Counted from the first letter of the stretch, positions 6,925 through 13,306 are shown. The stretch: 15,079 nucleotides of DNA from Arcicella rigui (GCF_034929435.1 NZ_JAYFUM010000038.1:1-15079); one strand, 5' to 3'. Numbers and translations: made by a program. Notes: generated by a model from the sequence alone, not told the origin.

Positions 6925-6970
6925 CTAAATGTACTGCTCAAATTAGTCTTAGGTTATAGGTTATTTCCTT

Positions 6971-7005
6971 CATCCCAGAAAGAGCGTCAGACTCTTTCTG
7001 GGATG
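6971..7005 (+). terminator. Perfect 14-bp hairpin between the tRNA-like RNA and the second HEPN gene
   Basis: CATCCCAGAAAGAG (6971-6984) pairs perfectly with 6992-7005 around the 7-base loop CGTCAGA. No T-tract follows, so a terminator role is uncertain. It ends 19 bases before the ATG at 7025 and would lie in the leader of that mRNA. Its 5' arm and loop share GAAAGAGCNTCA with the extended arm of the tRNA-like RNA upstream. Confidence 0.6.
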
Positions 7006-7024
7006 TAGATTAAATAATAAAAAT

Positions 7025-7651
7025 ATGGAATATAGAAGAACAGAAGTTTACAATTTTTTTCTCGTTTTAGAGCAATATGCGTTAGGAGACTTGAGGCTAT
7101 TACATCAGTTGGCTGAAGAGGCTGAGGTAAAAGATGCTGAGACCGAAGAGGAGAATTCAAATTTTCTACCGACAACAATGTATCCGTATGGTTTCGAGTT
7201 TAACTTTGGGAAACCCGTTAATTGCAGAGCAACAATACCTTTTGCACTCATGATATTCTCATGTATGGACATTTTGGGTTTTGTTGTACGAGGTGGTAAC
7301 CATAAAGCAACGAAAAAGAATATTGAAGAATTTTATAAGTTCATATCACCACCACCGTCACAAGATGAACTTGATTGTTTGGTAAACCTGTTTAGACATG
7401 GACTCGCTCATAATTATTTCCCTAAGCTTGGACAATCAATATCATATCATTCAAAAAATCCTTCAACATTATTTTTCTCGGATAGCTTGGGAAATTGTTT
7501 GAATGTAAACTTACTGGAAGAACATTTTATGGAAGGTTTCAGAAATATAAAAGCAAATGAAAGTTTATATTCAACGATGGAAGCAAATTTTGTACAACTG
7601 AATAACCATTATATTACAAGTGAAAGGTGTAACTTACTTGCTTCCCGATAA
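7025..7651 (+). CDS. Second HEPN-like protein, putative ribonuclease
   Basis: The 208-aa protein is not clearly related in sequence to the HEPN protein upstream but has the same hallmark: R124-H-G-L-A-H129, an Rx4H motif inside a helix (LVNLFRHGLAHNYFPK), with an early helix FFLVLEQYALGDLRLLHQLA (11-30) that could be the first HEPN helix. In the middle, PFALMIFSCMDILGFVVRGG (72-91) is hydrophobic and may be the partner helix rather than a membrane segment. There is no signal peptide. The family is not certain. It lies 101 bases after the tRNA-like RNA on the same strand, which supports a shared transcript or shared job. Substrate and activity are unknown. Confidence 0.6.
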   Translation: MEYRRTEVYNFFLVLEQYALGDLRLLHQLAEEAEVKDAETEEENSNFLPTTMYPYGFEFNFGKPVNCRATIPFALMIFSCMDILGFVVRGGNHKATKKNIEEFYKFISPPPSQDELDCLVNLFRHGLAHNYFPKLGQSISYHSKNPSTLFFSDSLGNCLNVNLLEEHFMEGFRNIKANESLYSTMEANFVQLNNHYITSERCNLLASR

Positions 7652-7678
7652 TACTCCCCTTAGTGGTCTAATTTCGCC

Positions 7679-7704
7679 GTTGTTGGTGTTTGTTCACCAA
7701 CAAC
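7679..7704 (+). terminator. 10-bp perfect hairpin after the second HEPN gene
   Basis: GTTGTTGGTG (7679-7688) pairs with CACCAACAAC (7695-7704) around a 6-base loop, 27 bases after the stop. A T-tract is lacking, so it may be an mRNA 3'-end stabilising hairpin or a weak terminator. Confidence 0.5.
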
Positions 7705-7781
7705 ACGTGCAACTATATCCTAAAGTTAGTTTGGGAATAATACAAAAAGTACTACAAAATTTAGCGAAACTTTTCAATACA

Positions 7782-7814
7782 ACTCATGGCATGACTCTTA
7801 GTCATGCCATGAGT
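7782..7814. repeat. 33-nt palindromic repeat, copy 3
   Basis: ACTCATGGCATGACT and its exact reverse complement form a perfect 15-bp hairpin with loop CTT. It is nearly identical to 3844-3876 and, as there, sits beside the GGTYGGGATTAATTCCGACC palindrome, but in the opposite order. Confidence 0.85.
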
Positions 7815-7818
7815 AAAA

Positions 7819-7838
7819 GGTTGGGATTAATTCCGACC
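7819..7838. terminator. Bidirectional terminator between the HEPN gene and the WYL gene
   Basis: GGTTGG and CCGACC pair (one G-U) around GATTAATT. AAAA upstream and CTATTTT downstream give short T-runs on both strands, serving the plus-strand HEPN transcript and the minus-strand WYL gene that ends at 7849. Confidence 0.6.
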
Positions 7839-7848
7839 CTATTTTAAA

Positions 7849-8859
7849 TTATTTATACTGCTCACTCGCCCTTTCTAATCTTTTCTGCATAGTTTTTCTT
7901 AAAATGGCAGGTTCTAATACTTCCAAGCCTTCCCCAAAACCGAGTAATTCTTTTTCAAGCTCAAAGTTTAACTGAACTTTTATTTCAATAATAATTCCCG
8001 TATTGCTTCTTTCTACTACTTGTTGTGAATGGTGCAAAGGTTTAGTTTCTATGTAAGGGGCATGCAAACTACTGACTCTGATTCTTACTTTGCTTGCTCG
8101 CACATTATGGCTTACCGTTGCACCTATCACATGATAATAATACAATTCTGGGCTATATTTTAGGTTTTCGATGTATGGAGTATCTGCATCAATTTTCAAA
8201 TCTAAGATTCTGTCTAATGCCAAAGTGGTAATTACATCATGTTTATGTCGTACTCCTACGGCAAACCATCTGTTTTTAAATTCTTTGAGCCACCAAACAT
8301 GAAAGTAAAACTGACGTGCCTGTTGAGCTTTGAATGACCGATAATTCAGATATATCGCTTTTTTTTGAAGGATAGATTGGTAAATATCATCCAAGTATTC
8401 AAGTCCTTTCAGGTTTTCGTTTTTCTCGAAATCAATGACTGAATTACGTTTTTCTTTATTACTGTAAATATGTTCTTCTAATTTATTGATTACTTCACTG
8501 AGTTGGTTGAAGTGTGAAAACCCTTTGAATTGCTTCAACATATCAAGTGCCTCGTTCATTCTGGAAACGTCTGCACTGGTCAAAGGCGTTTTTGTAATAC
8601 TAAAATTGGGGTCTTCATAGGTATAATATTTTTTGTCGATGACAATAATCGGAGCTTCATAACCCAATTTTTCACTTCTCATCATTTGTATATCAGCCTG
8701 AATACTTCTTTTACTGATGCCTTTACGGATTCCTTCATATTCATAAAGAGCCTCCGAAACACTTTCTATCAAGTCTTCCAAAGTCCATTTTCTGTGACGG
8801 TTCTGTAAACAAGTATCAATGGTTTTATAGCGAATCAGGGCATTTCTATTAGCAGGCAT
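7849..8859 (-). CDS. WYL-domain transcriptional regulator with N-terminal HTH
   Basis: The 336-aa cytoplasmic regulator has a DeoR/YafY-like winged-helix segment at about residues 10-65 (TLEDLIESVSEAL then SKRSIQADIQMM), a helical linker, and a WYL domain: ILQKKAIYLNYRSF (163-176), WWLKEFKNRWFAVGVR (189-204) and DRILDLKI (216-223). A C-terminal extension of the WCX type follows (224-336). WYL domains are proposed to bind nucleic acid or nucleotide ligands and often control defence and RNA-repair genes. It is transcribed divergently from the Ro60 gene across 283 bases that carry inverted repeats, so control of the rsr-Y RNA-rtcB unit is the likely job, in the place held by RtcR in enterobacteria. 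Whether it activates or represses cannot be read. Confidence 0.88.
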   Translation of the reverse strand: MPANRNALIRYKTIDTCLQNRHRKWTLEDLIESVSEALYEYEGIRKGISKRSIQADIQMMRSEKLGYEAPIIVIDKKYYTYEDPNFSITKTPLTSADVSRMNEALDMLKQFKGFSHFNQLSEVINKLEEHIYSNKEKRNSVIDFEKNENLKGLEYLDDIYQSILQKKAIYLNYRSFKAQQARQFYFHVWWLKEFKNRWFAVGVRHKHDVITTLALDRILDLKIDADTPYIENLKYSPELYYYHVIGATVSHNVRASKVRIRVSSLHAPYIETKPLHHSQQVVERSNTGIIIEIKVQLNFELEKELLGFGEGLEVLEPAILRKTMQKRLERASEQYK

Positions 8860-8920
8860 ATCGAATTAGTTATGAATTATGAGTTTTGAATTATGTTGTA
8901 CGAAAGATTTAATTAATTCG

Positions 8921-8999
8921 GATTTGTGATTTCTGATTTCGGGAAATAGGATAAAGTAGTTTAAAAAAATGTTTTTTATAAAGCTGAAATCCGAAATCA
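8921..8999. promoter_or_regulatory. Inverted GATTTC repeats, candidate WYL operator
   Basis: In the 283-base divergent region, GATTT occurs three times in a row at 8921-8940 (GATTTGTGATTTCTGATTTC). TGATTTCGG (8934-8942) recurs in exact inverted form as CCGAAATCA at 8991-8999, about 48 bases away. The position between a regulator and its likely target operon suits an operator pair. No binding data support this. Confidence 0.4.
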
Positions 9000-9069
9000 A
9001 TAATTTGACAACCTTTTGTACAGGATTAGTTTTGAGTTTTTAAAATATTTCACTAAAAATAGAAAATAA

Positions 9070-9086
9070 TTTTTGCTACGCAAAAA
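9070..9086. promoter_or_regulatory. Short palindrome upstream of rsr
   Basis: TTTTTGC (9070-9076) and GCAAAAA (9080-9086) are perfect inverted repeats 3 bases apart, 57 bases before the rsr ATG. It could be a regulator half-site pair. No sigma-54 type GG-N10-GC element is found nearby. Confidence 0.35.
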
Positions 9087-9123
9087 GACTGCGTTGTGGG
9101 CTTGCAACTTTGTAGTGTCAACA

Positions 9124-9153
9124 ATGAAAACAGCTTATAACGATGAAATTTAA
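9124..9153 (+). CDS. Possible 9-codon leader peptide overlapping the rsr start
   Basis: ATG at 9124 opens a 9-codon frame (MKTAYNDEI) that stops at TAA 9151-9153, past the rsr ATG at 9143 and in another frame. It could couple translation to rsr, or be chance. An ATGAAA context is present at both starts. Confidence 0.3.
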   Translation: MKTAYNDEI

Positions 9154-10657
9154 TTGGTTTAAAGATGCTCTTACCCTTTCTAAAAATTATGAAGGTGCGA
9201 AAGCTTACAGAATTACTCCTGAAATGGAATTGTATTCGGCTTCTGTAACAAGTATAATTGAGGCTACCTATTATGAAGATGAAAATCGCAGACAAAAAAG
9301 AATTCAGGAATTGATGAAAAAAGTAAGTCCTGAGTTTGTAGCCAAACTTGCTGTTTATGTGCGTTTACAAATGCACTTGAGAACAGTACCTGTTTTACTG
9401 TCTGTCGAATTAGCAAAAGTTAGTCAAGGAAATAGCTTGGTTAGAAAAACGATTGAAAAAATTGTAGTCAGACCAGATGAAATAGTAGAAGTATTGGCAT
9501 ACTATCAAAAAAGTAATGCTCGTACTGGCACAAAGCAACTCAATAAATTATCAAAACAAATTCAAAAGGGCTTATCAGGTGCTTTTAATAATTTTGATGA
9601 ATACCAGTTTGCTAAGTACAATCAGTCAAACGGGATTAAACTGAAAGATGCTTTGTTTTTGGTACACCCAAAGCCAAAAAGTATTGAACAACAGTTACTT
9701 TTTGATAAAATTGCCAAGAATACTTTGGCTGTTCCTTATACTTGGGAAACAGAACTTTCGGCTTTAGGACAAAAACATTTCAATACTAACAAAGAAAAGA
9801 AAACTGCTTTTAAAGAAAAATGGCAAGAACTTATTGAAAGTGAGAAGATTGGCTACATGGCTATGTTGAGAAACCTAAGAAATATTTTAGAAGCCAACGT
9901 AGAAGAAGTATATCTTCAAAAGGCTCTCGGCTATTTATCAAATCCAAAAGCTGTTGCTAATTCCAAACAGTTACCGTTTAGGTTTTTAGCTGCTTATCGT
10001 GAATTGTCGCAAGTAAAACATGGAAATGTTTCATTAGTATTGAATACTTTAGAAGAAGCCATCAAACACAGTACAAGTAGTTTGTCAGGTTTTGGAAATG
10101 AAGTAAAAGTGGTGATTGCTTGTGATGTTTCGGGGTCGATGCAGCAAAATATTTCTCCTAAAAGTAAGGTTAGGTTTTATGATATAGGCTTGCTTTTGGG
10201 AATGATTTTACAAGCTAAATGTAAAAACGTTGTGACGGGTATTTTTGGAGACACTTGGAAAGTAGTTCAGCTTCCTTCACAAGGAATATTAGCTAATGTT
10301 GATGCTTTTTACCGCAGAGAAGGTGAAGTGGGTTACGCAACAAATGGACACTTGGTAATTCAAGATTTAATTAGCCGTAAATATCAAGCAGATAAAGTAA
10401 TGATATTTACAGATATGCAATTATGGGATACACAAGGCGAGAACACGCTATCAAACTGTTGGAGACTTTATAAAAAGATAGCACCCAATGCAAAATTGTA
10501 TCTGTTTGATTTAACAGGATATGGACAAATGCCTGTCAATACGCCACAAGAAGATGTATTCTTGATAGCAGGTTGGTCTGAAAAGATTTTTGATGTTCTC
10601 GAAGCACTTGAATCACAAAAATCTGTCTTAGAAACAATTCATAAAATAGAACTTTAA
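9143..10657 (+). CDS. rsr: Ro60-type TROVE domain protein (Rsr)
   Basis: The 504-aa protein has the Ro60 layout: an N-terminal TROVE ring of helical repeats (about 20-320) that in known Ro proteins holds single-stranded 3' ends of misfolded RNA in its hole and Y RNA on its outside, then a C-terminal von Willebrand A domain (about 322-504). The MIDAS metal site is visible as D328-V-S-G-S332, with T400 and D424 (FTDMQ) as further ligands. There is no signal peptide, so it is cytoplasmic. Length is close to the usual 500-540 aa. The first Y-like RNA begins 4 bases after the stop and rtcB follows 421 bases on, the known rsr-Y RNA-rtcB arrangement. The ATG at 9143 is chosen because the first residues (FNWFKDALTLS) suit a TROVE N-terminus; no Shine-Dalgarno helps. 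Confidence 0.93.
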   Translation: MKFNWFKDALTLSKNYEGAKAYRITPEMELYSASVTSIIEATYYEDENRRQKRIQELMKKVSPEFVAKLAVYVRLQMHLRTVPVLLSVELAKVSQGNSLVRKTIEKIVVRPDEIVEVLAYYQKSNARTGTKQLNKLSKQIQKGLSGAFNNFDEYQFAKYNQSNGIKLKDALFLVHPKPKSIEQQLLFDKIAKNTLAVPYTWETELSALGQKHFNTNKEKKTAFKEKWQELIESEKIGYMAMLRNLRNILEANVEEVYLQKALGYLSNPKAVANSKQLPFRFLAAYRELSQVKHGNVSLVLNTLEEAIKHSTSSLSGFGNEVKVVIACDVSGSMQQNISPKSKVRFYDIGLLLGMILQAKCKNVVTGIFGDTWKVVQLPSQGILANVDAFYRREGEVGYATNGHLVIQDLISRKYQADKVMIFTDMQLWDTQGENTLSNCWRLYKKIAPNAKLYLFDLTGYGQMPVNTPQEDVFLIAGWSEKIFDVLEALESQKSVLETIHKIEL

Positions 10658-10661
10658 AGAC

Positions 10662-10806
10662 TTTACAGGATGCCGTAGAATACCGAGTTACTTTGTAGCA
10701 ATCAATAGGGGAGGAATGGCGAGATTGAGAAATTCAATGAGGTCTTCTTGGTTCGACTCCAGCAATGCAATGCCCCGCACTTGGTATCAATTTTTGCTCC
10801 TGTAAA
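10662..10806 (+). ncRNA. Y-RNA-like RNA 1 with tRNA-like head
   Basis: The ends pair perfectly: TTTACAGGA (10662-10670) with TCCTGTAAA (10798-10806). Next comes a bulged T10671, GC/GC (10672-10673 with 10796-10797), an internal loop CGTAGA opposite CAATTTTT, then stem ATACCGAG/CTTGGTAT (10680-10687 with 10780-10787, one G-U). The 92-base head holds a T-arm (TTGG, loop TTCGACT, CCAG at 10748-10762), a hairpin ATTGA-GAAAT-TCAAT near 10724-10738, and GGGG/CCCC (10709-10712 with 10773-10776) in acceptor position. A normal D-arm is not clear. It starts 4 bases after the rsr stop, so it is probably cut from the rsr-rtcB transcript. Known Y RNAs bind Ro60 through such a bulged stem and present a tRNA-like module. 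Confidence 0.72.
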
Positions 10807-10807
10807 A

Positions 10808-10901
10808 TGAGTGTCGTTAGTCAAATGTTACTTCGTGGTAAAAGCGTTAGGCTTTGGGTTCGAGTCCCAGTTTAATAAAACATTTGATGCCTGTTACCTC
10901 A
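10808..10901 (+). ncRNA. Y-RNA-like RNA 2 with tRNA-like head
   Basis: The lower stem is TGAG (10808-10811) with CTCA (10898-10901), then bulged T10812, GT/AC (10813-10814 with 10896-10897), an internal loop CGTTAG opposite TGCCTGTT, and a perfect 9-bp stem TCAAATGTT/AACATTTGA (10821-10829 with 10879-10887). The head is tRNA-like in normal order: a small D-type arm CTT-CGTGGTAA-AAG (10831-10844, GG in the loop), a residual AGC/GCT hairpin in anticodon position, and T-stem TTGGG/CCCAG (10854-10858, 10866-10870) with loop TTCGAGT. It is the shortest of the three, about 94 nt. It starts one base after the closing stem of RNA 1, so the two must be separate products or alternative folds of one precursor. 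Confidence 0.72.
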
Positions 10902-10907
10902 AAGAAA

Positions 10908-11028
10908 TGAGTGCCGTAGAAAAGAGATGCTTCGGGGCGGTTGGGTCGTGGGTTCGAGTCCCACTTACTTTATACAAGTAGTAGCTCAGTTGGTAGAGCA
11001 AATCTTTCTCTTTTCGTTTTTTGCCTTA
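10908..11028 (+). ncRNA. Y-RNA-like RNA 3 with circularly permuted tRNA module
   Basis: The lower stem TGAG/CTTA (10908-10911 with 11025-11028) is followed by bulged T10912, GC/GC (10913-10914, 11023-11024), a loop CGTA opposite GTTTTTT, and a perfect 9-bp stem GAAAAGAGA/TCTCTTTTC (10919-10927 with 11007-11015). The head contains, in order, T-stem GTGGG/CCCAC with loop TTCGAGT (10948-10964), an acceptor-like stem TTACTT/AAGTAG (10965-10970 with 10976-10981) capped by loop TATAC, T and A in the 8 and 9 positions, and a perfect D-arm GCTC-AGTTGGTA-GAGC (10984-10999). This is a tRNA body opened at the anticodon side and closed at the acceptor end. It lies 50 bases before rtcB. Confidence 0.8.
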
Positions 11029-11078
11029 TAAATATCTCTACACCTATTTTAATTAATGATTCAAACTTTAACTAAACA

Positions 11079-12617
11079 ATGAACATTTTACAAGAAGAAA
11101 CCATCGTCCAAGAAGAACTAAAAGCTTTGGGCGTGGAAACGGAGGAGGCTTTAGCCAAATTTTTAAGAGTAGCCAATGGTTTAATTAGTCGTGGGGTTTA
11201 TCCCAAAAATCAGGTGCTATTGATGTTTGCCCAAATGATAGATTCCCCGAAAAAGTACGCTTTTTCTAAAAATAAATTAACAAACCTTGCCATATACACG
11301 AAGCATTTAAAAGAAATAGGTCAAGAAATCATCTTGTCGGACTACGGAAGAGCTTTGGTAGAAGCCGAAAAAGCCAAACCTGTTTTTGAAATTAAAAAAG
11401 TGGGTCGTCAGGCTGATGTGGATGTAGATTTACGAGAAGAAGCTTTAACGTATAAAATTTACGGGGCGAGTCAAATCGAACAAGGAGCTTTAGACCAAAT
11501 GCAAACTGCCATGAAATTACCCATTTCGGTAGCAGGAGCGTTGATGCCTGATGCTCATCAAGGCTATGGATTGCCTATTGGTGGCGTATTGGCGACAACC
11601 GCCAACACGATTATTCCTTATGCCGTTGGGGTAGATATTGCTTGCCGAATGTGTATGAGTATTTTCGATTTGCCTGCCAATATGATTCAAAAAGAAGATA
11701 AATTGTTGGAAAAAGTACTAACAGAAAATACTTTTTTCGGAATGGGAGCGGAGTCTGGGAAGAAATTTGATGATTCACTATTCGACCGTTCGGAATGGGG
11801 AGCGATAAAAATTACCCGTGATTTGAAAGACAAAGCTTACCGTCAATTGGGTACTTCTGGCACAGGAAATCATTTTGTGGAATGGGGCGTTTTAGAAATT
11901 TTGGCAGAAGACGATTTAATGAATCTGCCTAAAGGTTCATACTTAACTTTACTTTCACATTCGGGTTCAAGGGGTTTGGGAGGAAATATTGCGAATCATT
12001 ATTCAAAAATTGCCATGAACAAAACTCGCTTACCCAAAGAAGCCAAACATTTGGCTTGGTTGGATATGAATACCGACGAAGGACAAGAATACTGGTTGGC
12101 AATGAATTTAGCAGGTGATTATGCCTCGGCGAATCATCATGAAATTCATCATAAAATTGCCAGAGCGATGAATCAAAATCCTTTGAAACGCATTGAAAAC
12201 CATCATAATTTTGCTTGGAAAGAACAATTGGCAGATGGCACAGAAATCATGGTGCATAGAAAAGGAGCAACGCCTGCAGGAGCGAATGATTTAGGGATTA
12301 TTCCTGCTTCGATGACTCAGCCGGGTTTTGTGATTCGTGGAAAAGGGATTGATGAAGGCATTAATTCAGCCTCGCACGGAGCAGGACGGAGGATGTCGAG
12401 AACTAAAGCTTTGGGAATGATTACCAAAAGTGATTTAAAAAATGCCCTTGAAAAAGCAGGCGTACAATTGATTGGGGCAGATTTAGACGAAGCCCCACAA
12501 GCCTACAAAGACATCAATAAAGTAATGGCTTCGCAAGAAGAATTGGTAAAAGTATTAGCCAAATTTTCACCCAAAATCGTAAGAATGGCAGACGGAAGAG
12601 AAAAAGCTGAGGATTAA
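11079..12617 (+). CDS. rtcB: RtcB-type RNA ligase
   Basis: RtcB joins RNA 2',3'-cyclic phosphate or 3'-phosphate ends to 5'-OH ends using GTP and Mn(II). All signature motifs are present: MPDAHQGYGLPIGGV (156-170), GVDIACR with metal ligand Cys189, GTGNHF (His265), LLSHSGSRGLG (His294), NHHN (385-386) and SHGAGRRMSR with His433, the residue that is guanylylated. At 512 aa it is about 100 residues longer than E. coli RtcB (408 aa); the extra part is mostly an N-terminal helical segment (about 1-105) that is not part of the catalytic fold. No archease or RtcA gene is seen nearby. It sits after the three Y-like RNAs and ends at a strong terminator, closing the rsr unit. It acts in the cytoplasm. 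Confidence 0.95.
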   Translation: MNILQEETIVQEELKALGVETEEALAKFLRVANGLISRGVYPKNQVLLMFAQMIDSPKKYAFSKNKLTNLAIYTKHLKEIGQEIILSDYGRALVEAEKAKPVFEIKKVGRQADVDVDLREEALTYKIYGASQIEQGALDQMQTAMKLPISVAGALMPDAHQGYGLPIGGVLATTANTIIPYAVGVDIACRMCMSIFDLPANMIQKEDKLLEKVLTENTFFGMGAESGKKFDDSLFDRSEWGAIKITRDLKDKAYRQLGTSGTGNHFVEWGVLEILAEDDLMNLPKGSYLTLLSHSGSRGLGGNIANHYSKIAMNKTRLPKEAKHLAWLDMNTDEGQEYWLAMNLAGDYASANHHEIHHKIARAMNQNPLKRIENHHNFAWKEQLADGTEIMVHRKGATPAGANDLGIIPASMTQPGFVIRGKGIDEGINSASHGAGRRMSRTKALGMITKSDLKNALEKAGVQLIGADLDEAPQAYKDINKVMASQEELVKVLAKFSPKIVRMADGREKAED

Positions 12618-12618
12618 T

Positions 12619-12654
12619 AAAAACGCTTGATAGGATTACTTATCAGGCGTTTTT
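12619..12654. terminator. Strong terminator after rtcB
   Basis: AAAAACGCTTGATA (12619-12632) pairs with TATCAGGCGTTTTT (12641-12654) over 14 bp with one G-U and an 8-base loop. A- and T-runs on both sides make it a good bidirectional terminator. It separates rtcB from the next gene. Confidence 0.9.
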
Positions 12655-12710
12655 ACTGTTTTTCTACTTGTTTAGGAGGGTAAATCAAATAGCTTAATTC
12701 CAAAAATAAA

Positions 12711-13118
12711 ATGATAGAGGTAAACCAATATTTATTACATGATATCCTTAGTCCTTTAGCAGGTGGAGCAGATTTAGATGAATTAAGGAATTTACAATAT
12801 TTAGATGCCGATAATGAGCAAGAGGTAAAAAAAATATTAAAAGAGTATCTTTATCCGTACTATGAAGAATCGACTGATGCTTATAAAGTAAAGGTTAAAA
12901 TTAGTTTAGTATTTTACCTAAAAAAAACAAAAATTGATTTTGGAAGACTAATCGAGTCAAATCTATTACCTTTTAATACTCCTTCAGAACCTATTAAGTT
13001 GTTTGTTTGGATTTGGGATATATTTTTCCCTAATGAAGAATACTCTTTGATTGCAACGGAAGAAATTGTCGTGAAAAATGACTTGTATGAGTCAATACGA
13101 TTGAGGAGAAAAAATTGA
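12711..13118 (+). CDS. Unknown 135-aa soluble protein
   Basis: I do not recognise a family. The protein starts MIEVNQYLLHDILSP, is acidic in its first half (DLDELRNLQYLDADNEQEVKK) and basic at the end (SIRLRRKN). It has no signal peptide and only one moderately hydrophobic stretch (IKLFVWIWDIFFP, about 94-106), which is more likely a buried helix than a membrane segment. It starts 93 bases after rtcB, but a strong terminator lies between them, so it is probably expressed separately. No Shine-Dalgarno is seen. A small adaptor or an immunity-type protein would be compatible, but nothing in the sequence shows this. The frame is full length and clean, with codon use like its neighbours. Confidence 0.65.
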   Translation: MIEVNQYLLHDILSPLAGGADLDELRNLQYLDADNEQEVKKILKEYLYPYYEESTDAYKVKVKISLVFYLKKTKIDFGRLIESNLLPFNTPSEPIKLFVWIWDIFFPNEEYSLIATEEIVVKNDLYESIRLRRKN

Positions 13119-13242
13119 AAGAAAAGTATCATACTAATCGTAAATTATTTCCTTCGCCTCAAAATGTTAAATAGCGTCAAGCTCGCAAATATAACAGAGT
13201 AAATATTCCTTTTGCCTTTATACATTTTTATATTTTCAATAA

Positions 13243-13296
13243 GCCCTTTCGGGCGGGACGCTCTTGATTGTTTTAGGTCTTAGGAAATCCTAAAAC
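13243..13296. terminator. Possible terminator region of the AraC-type gene
   Basis: Two small hairpins occur: GCCC-TTTC-GGGC (13243-13254) and GTTTTAGG/CCTAAAAC (13270-13277 with 13289-13296), the second with an alternative inner pairing TTAGG/CCTAA. Neither is followed by a strong T-run. They lie just after the minus-strand stop at 13307. Confidence 0.3.
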
Positions 13297-13306
13297 CAGT
13301 TTTGTA

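Noticed and set aside
7620..7847. 75-codon plus-strand frame after the second HEPN gene
   Set aside because: It has no good start, overlaps the HEPN 3' end, and runs through a hairpin, a palindromic repeat and a terminator. Its protein has no coherent fold or motif.
9054..9142. Sigma-54 promoter upstream of rsr, as in RtcR-controlled operons
   Set aside because: No GG-N10-GC element is found, and the nearby regulator is a WYL protein without an AAA+ domain.
10662..11028. Ordinary tRNA gene cluster
   Set aside because: T-arms are good, but acceptor stems, anticodon loops and arm order do not fit any functional tRNA, and closing stems with a shared bulge motif explain the sequence better.
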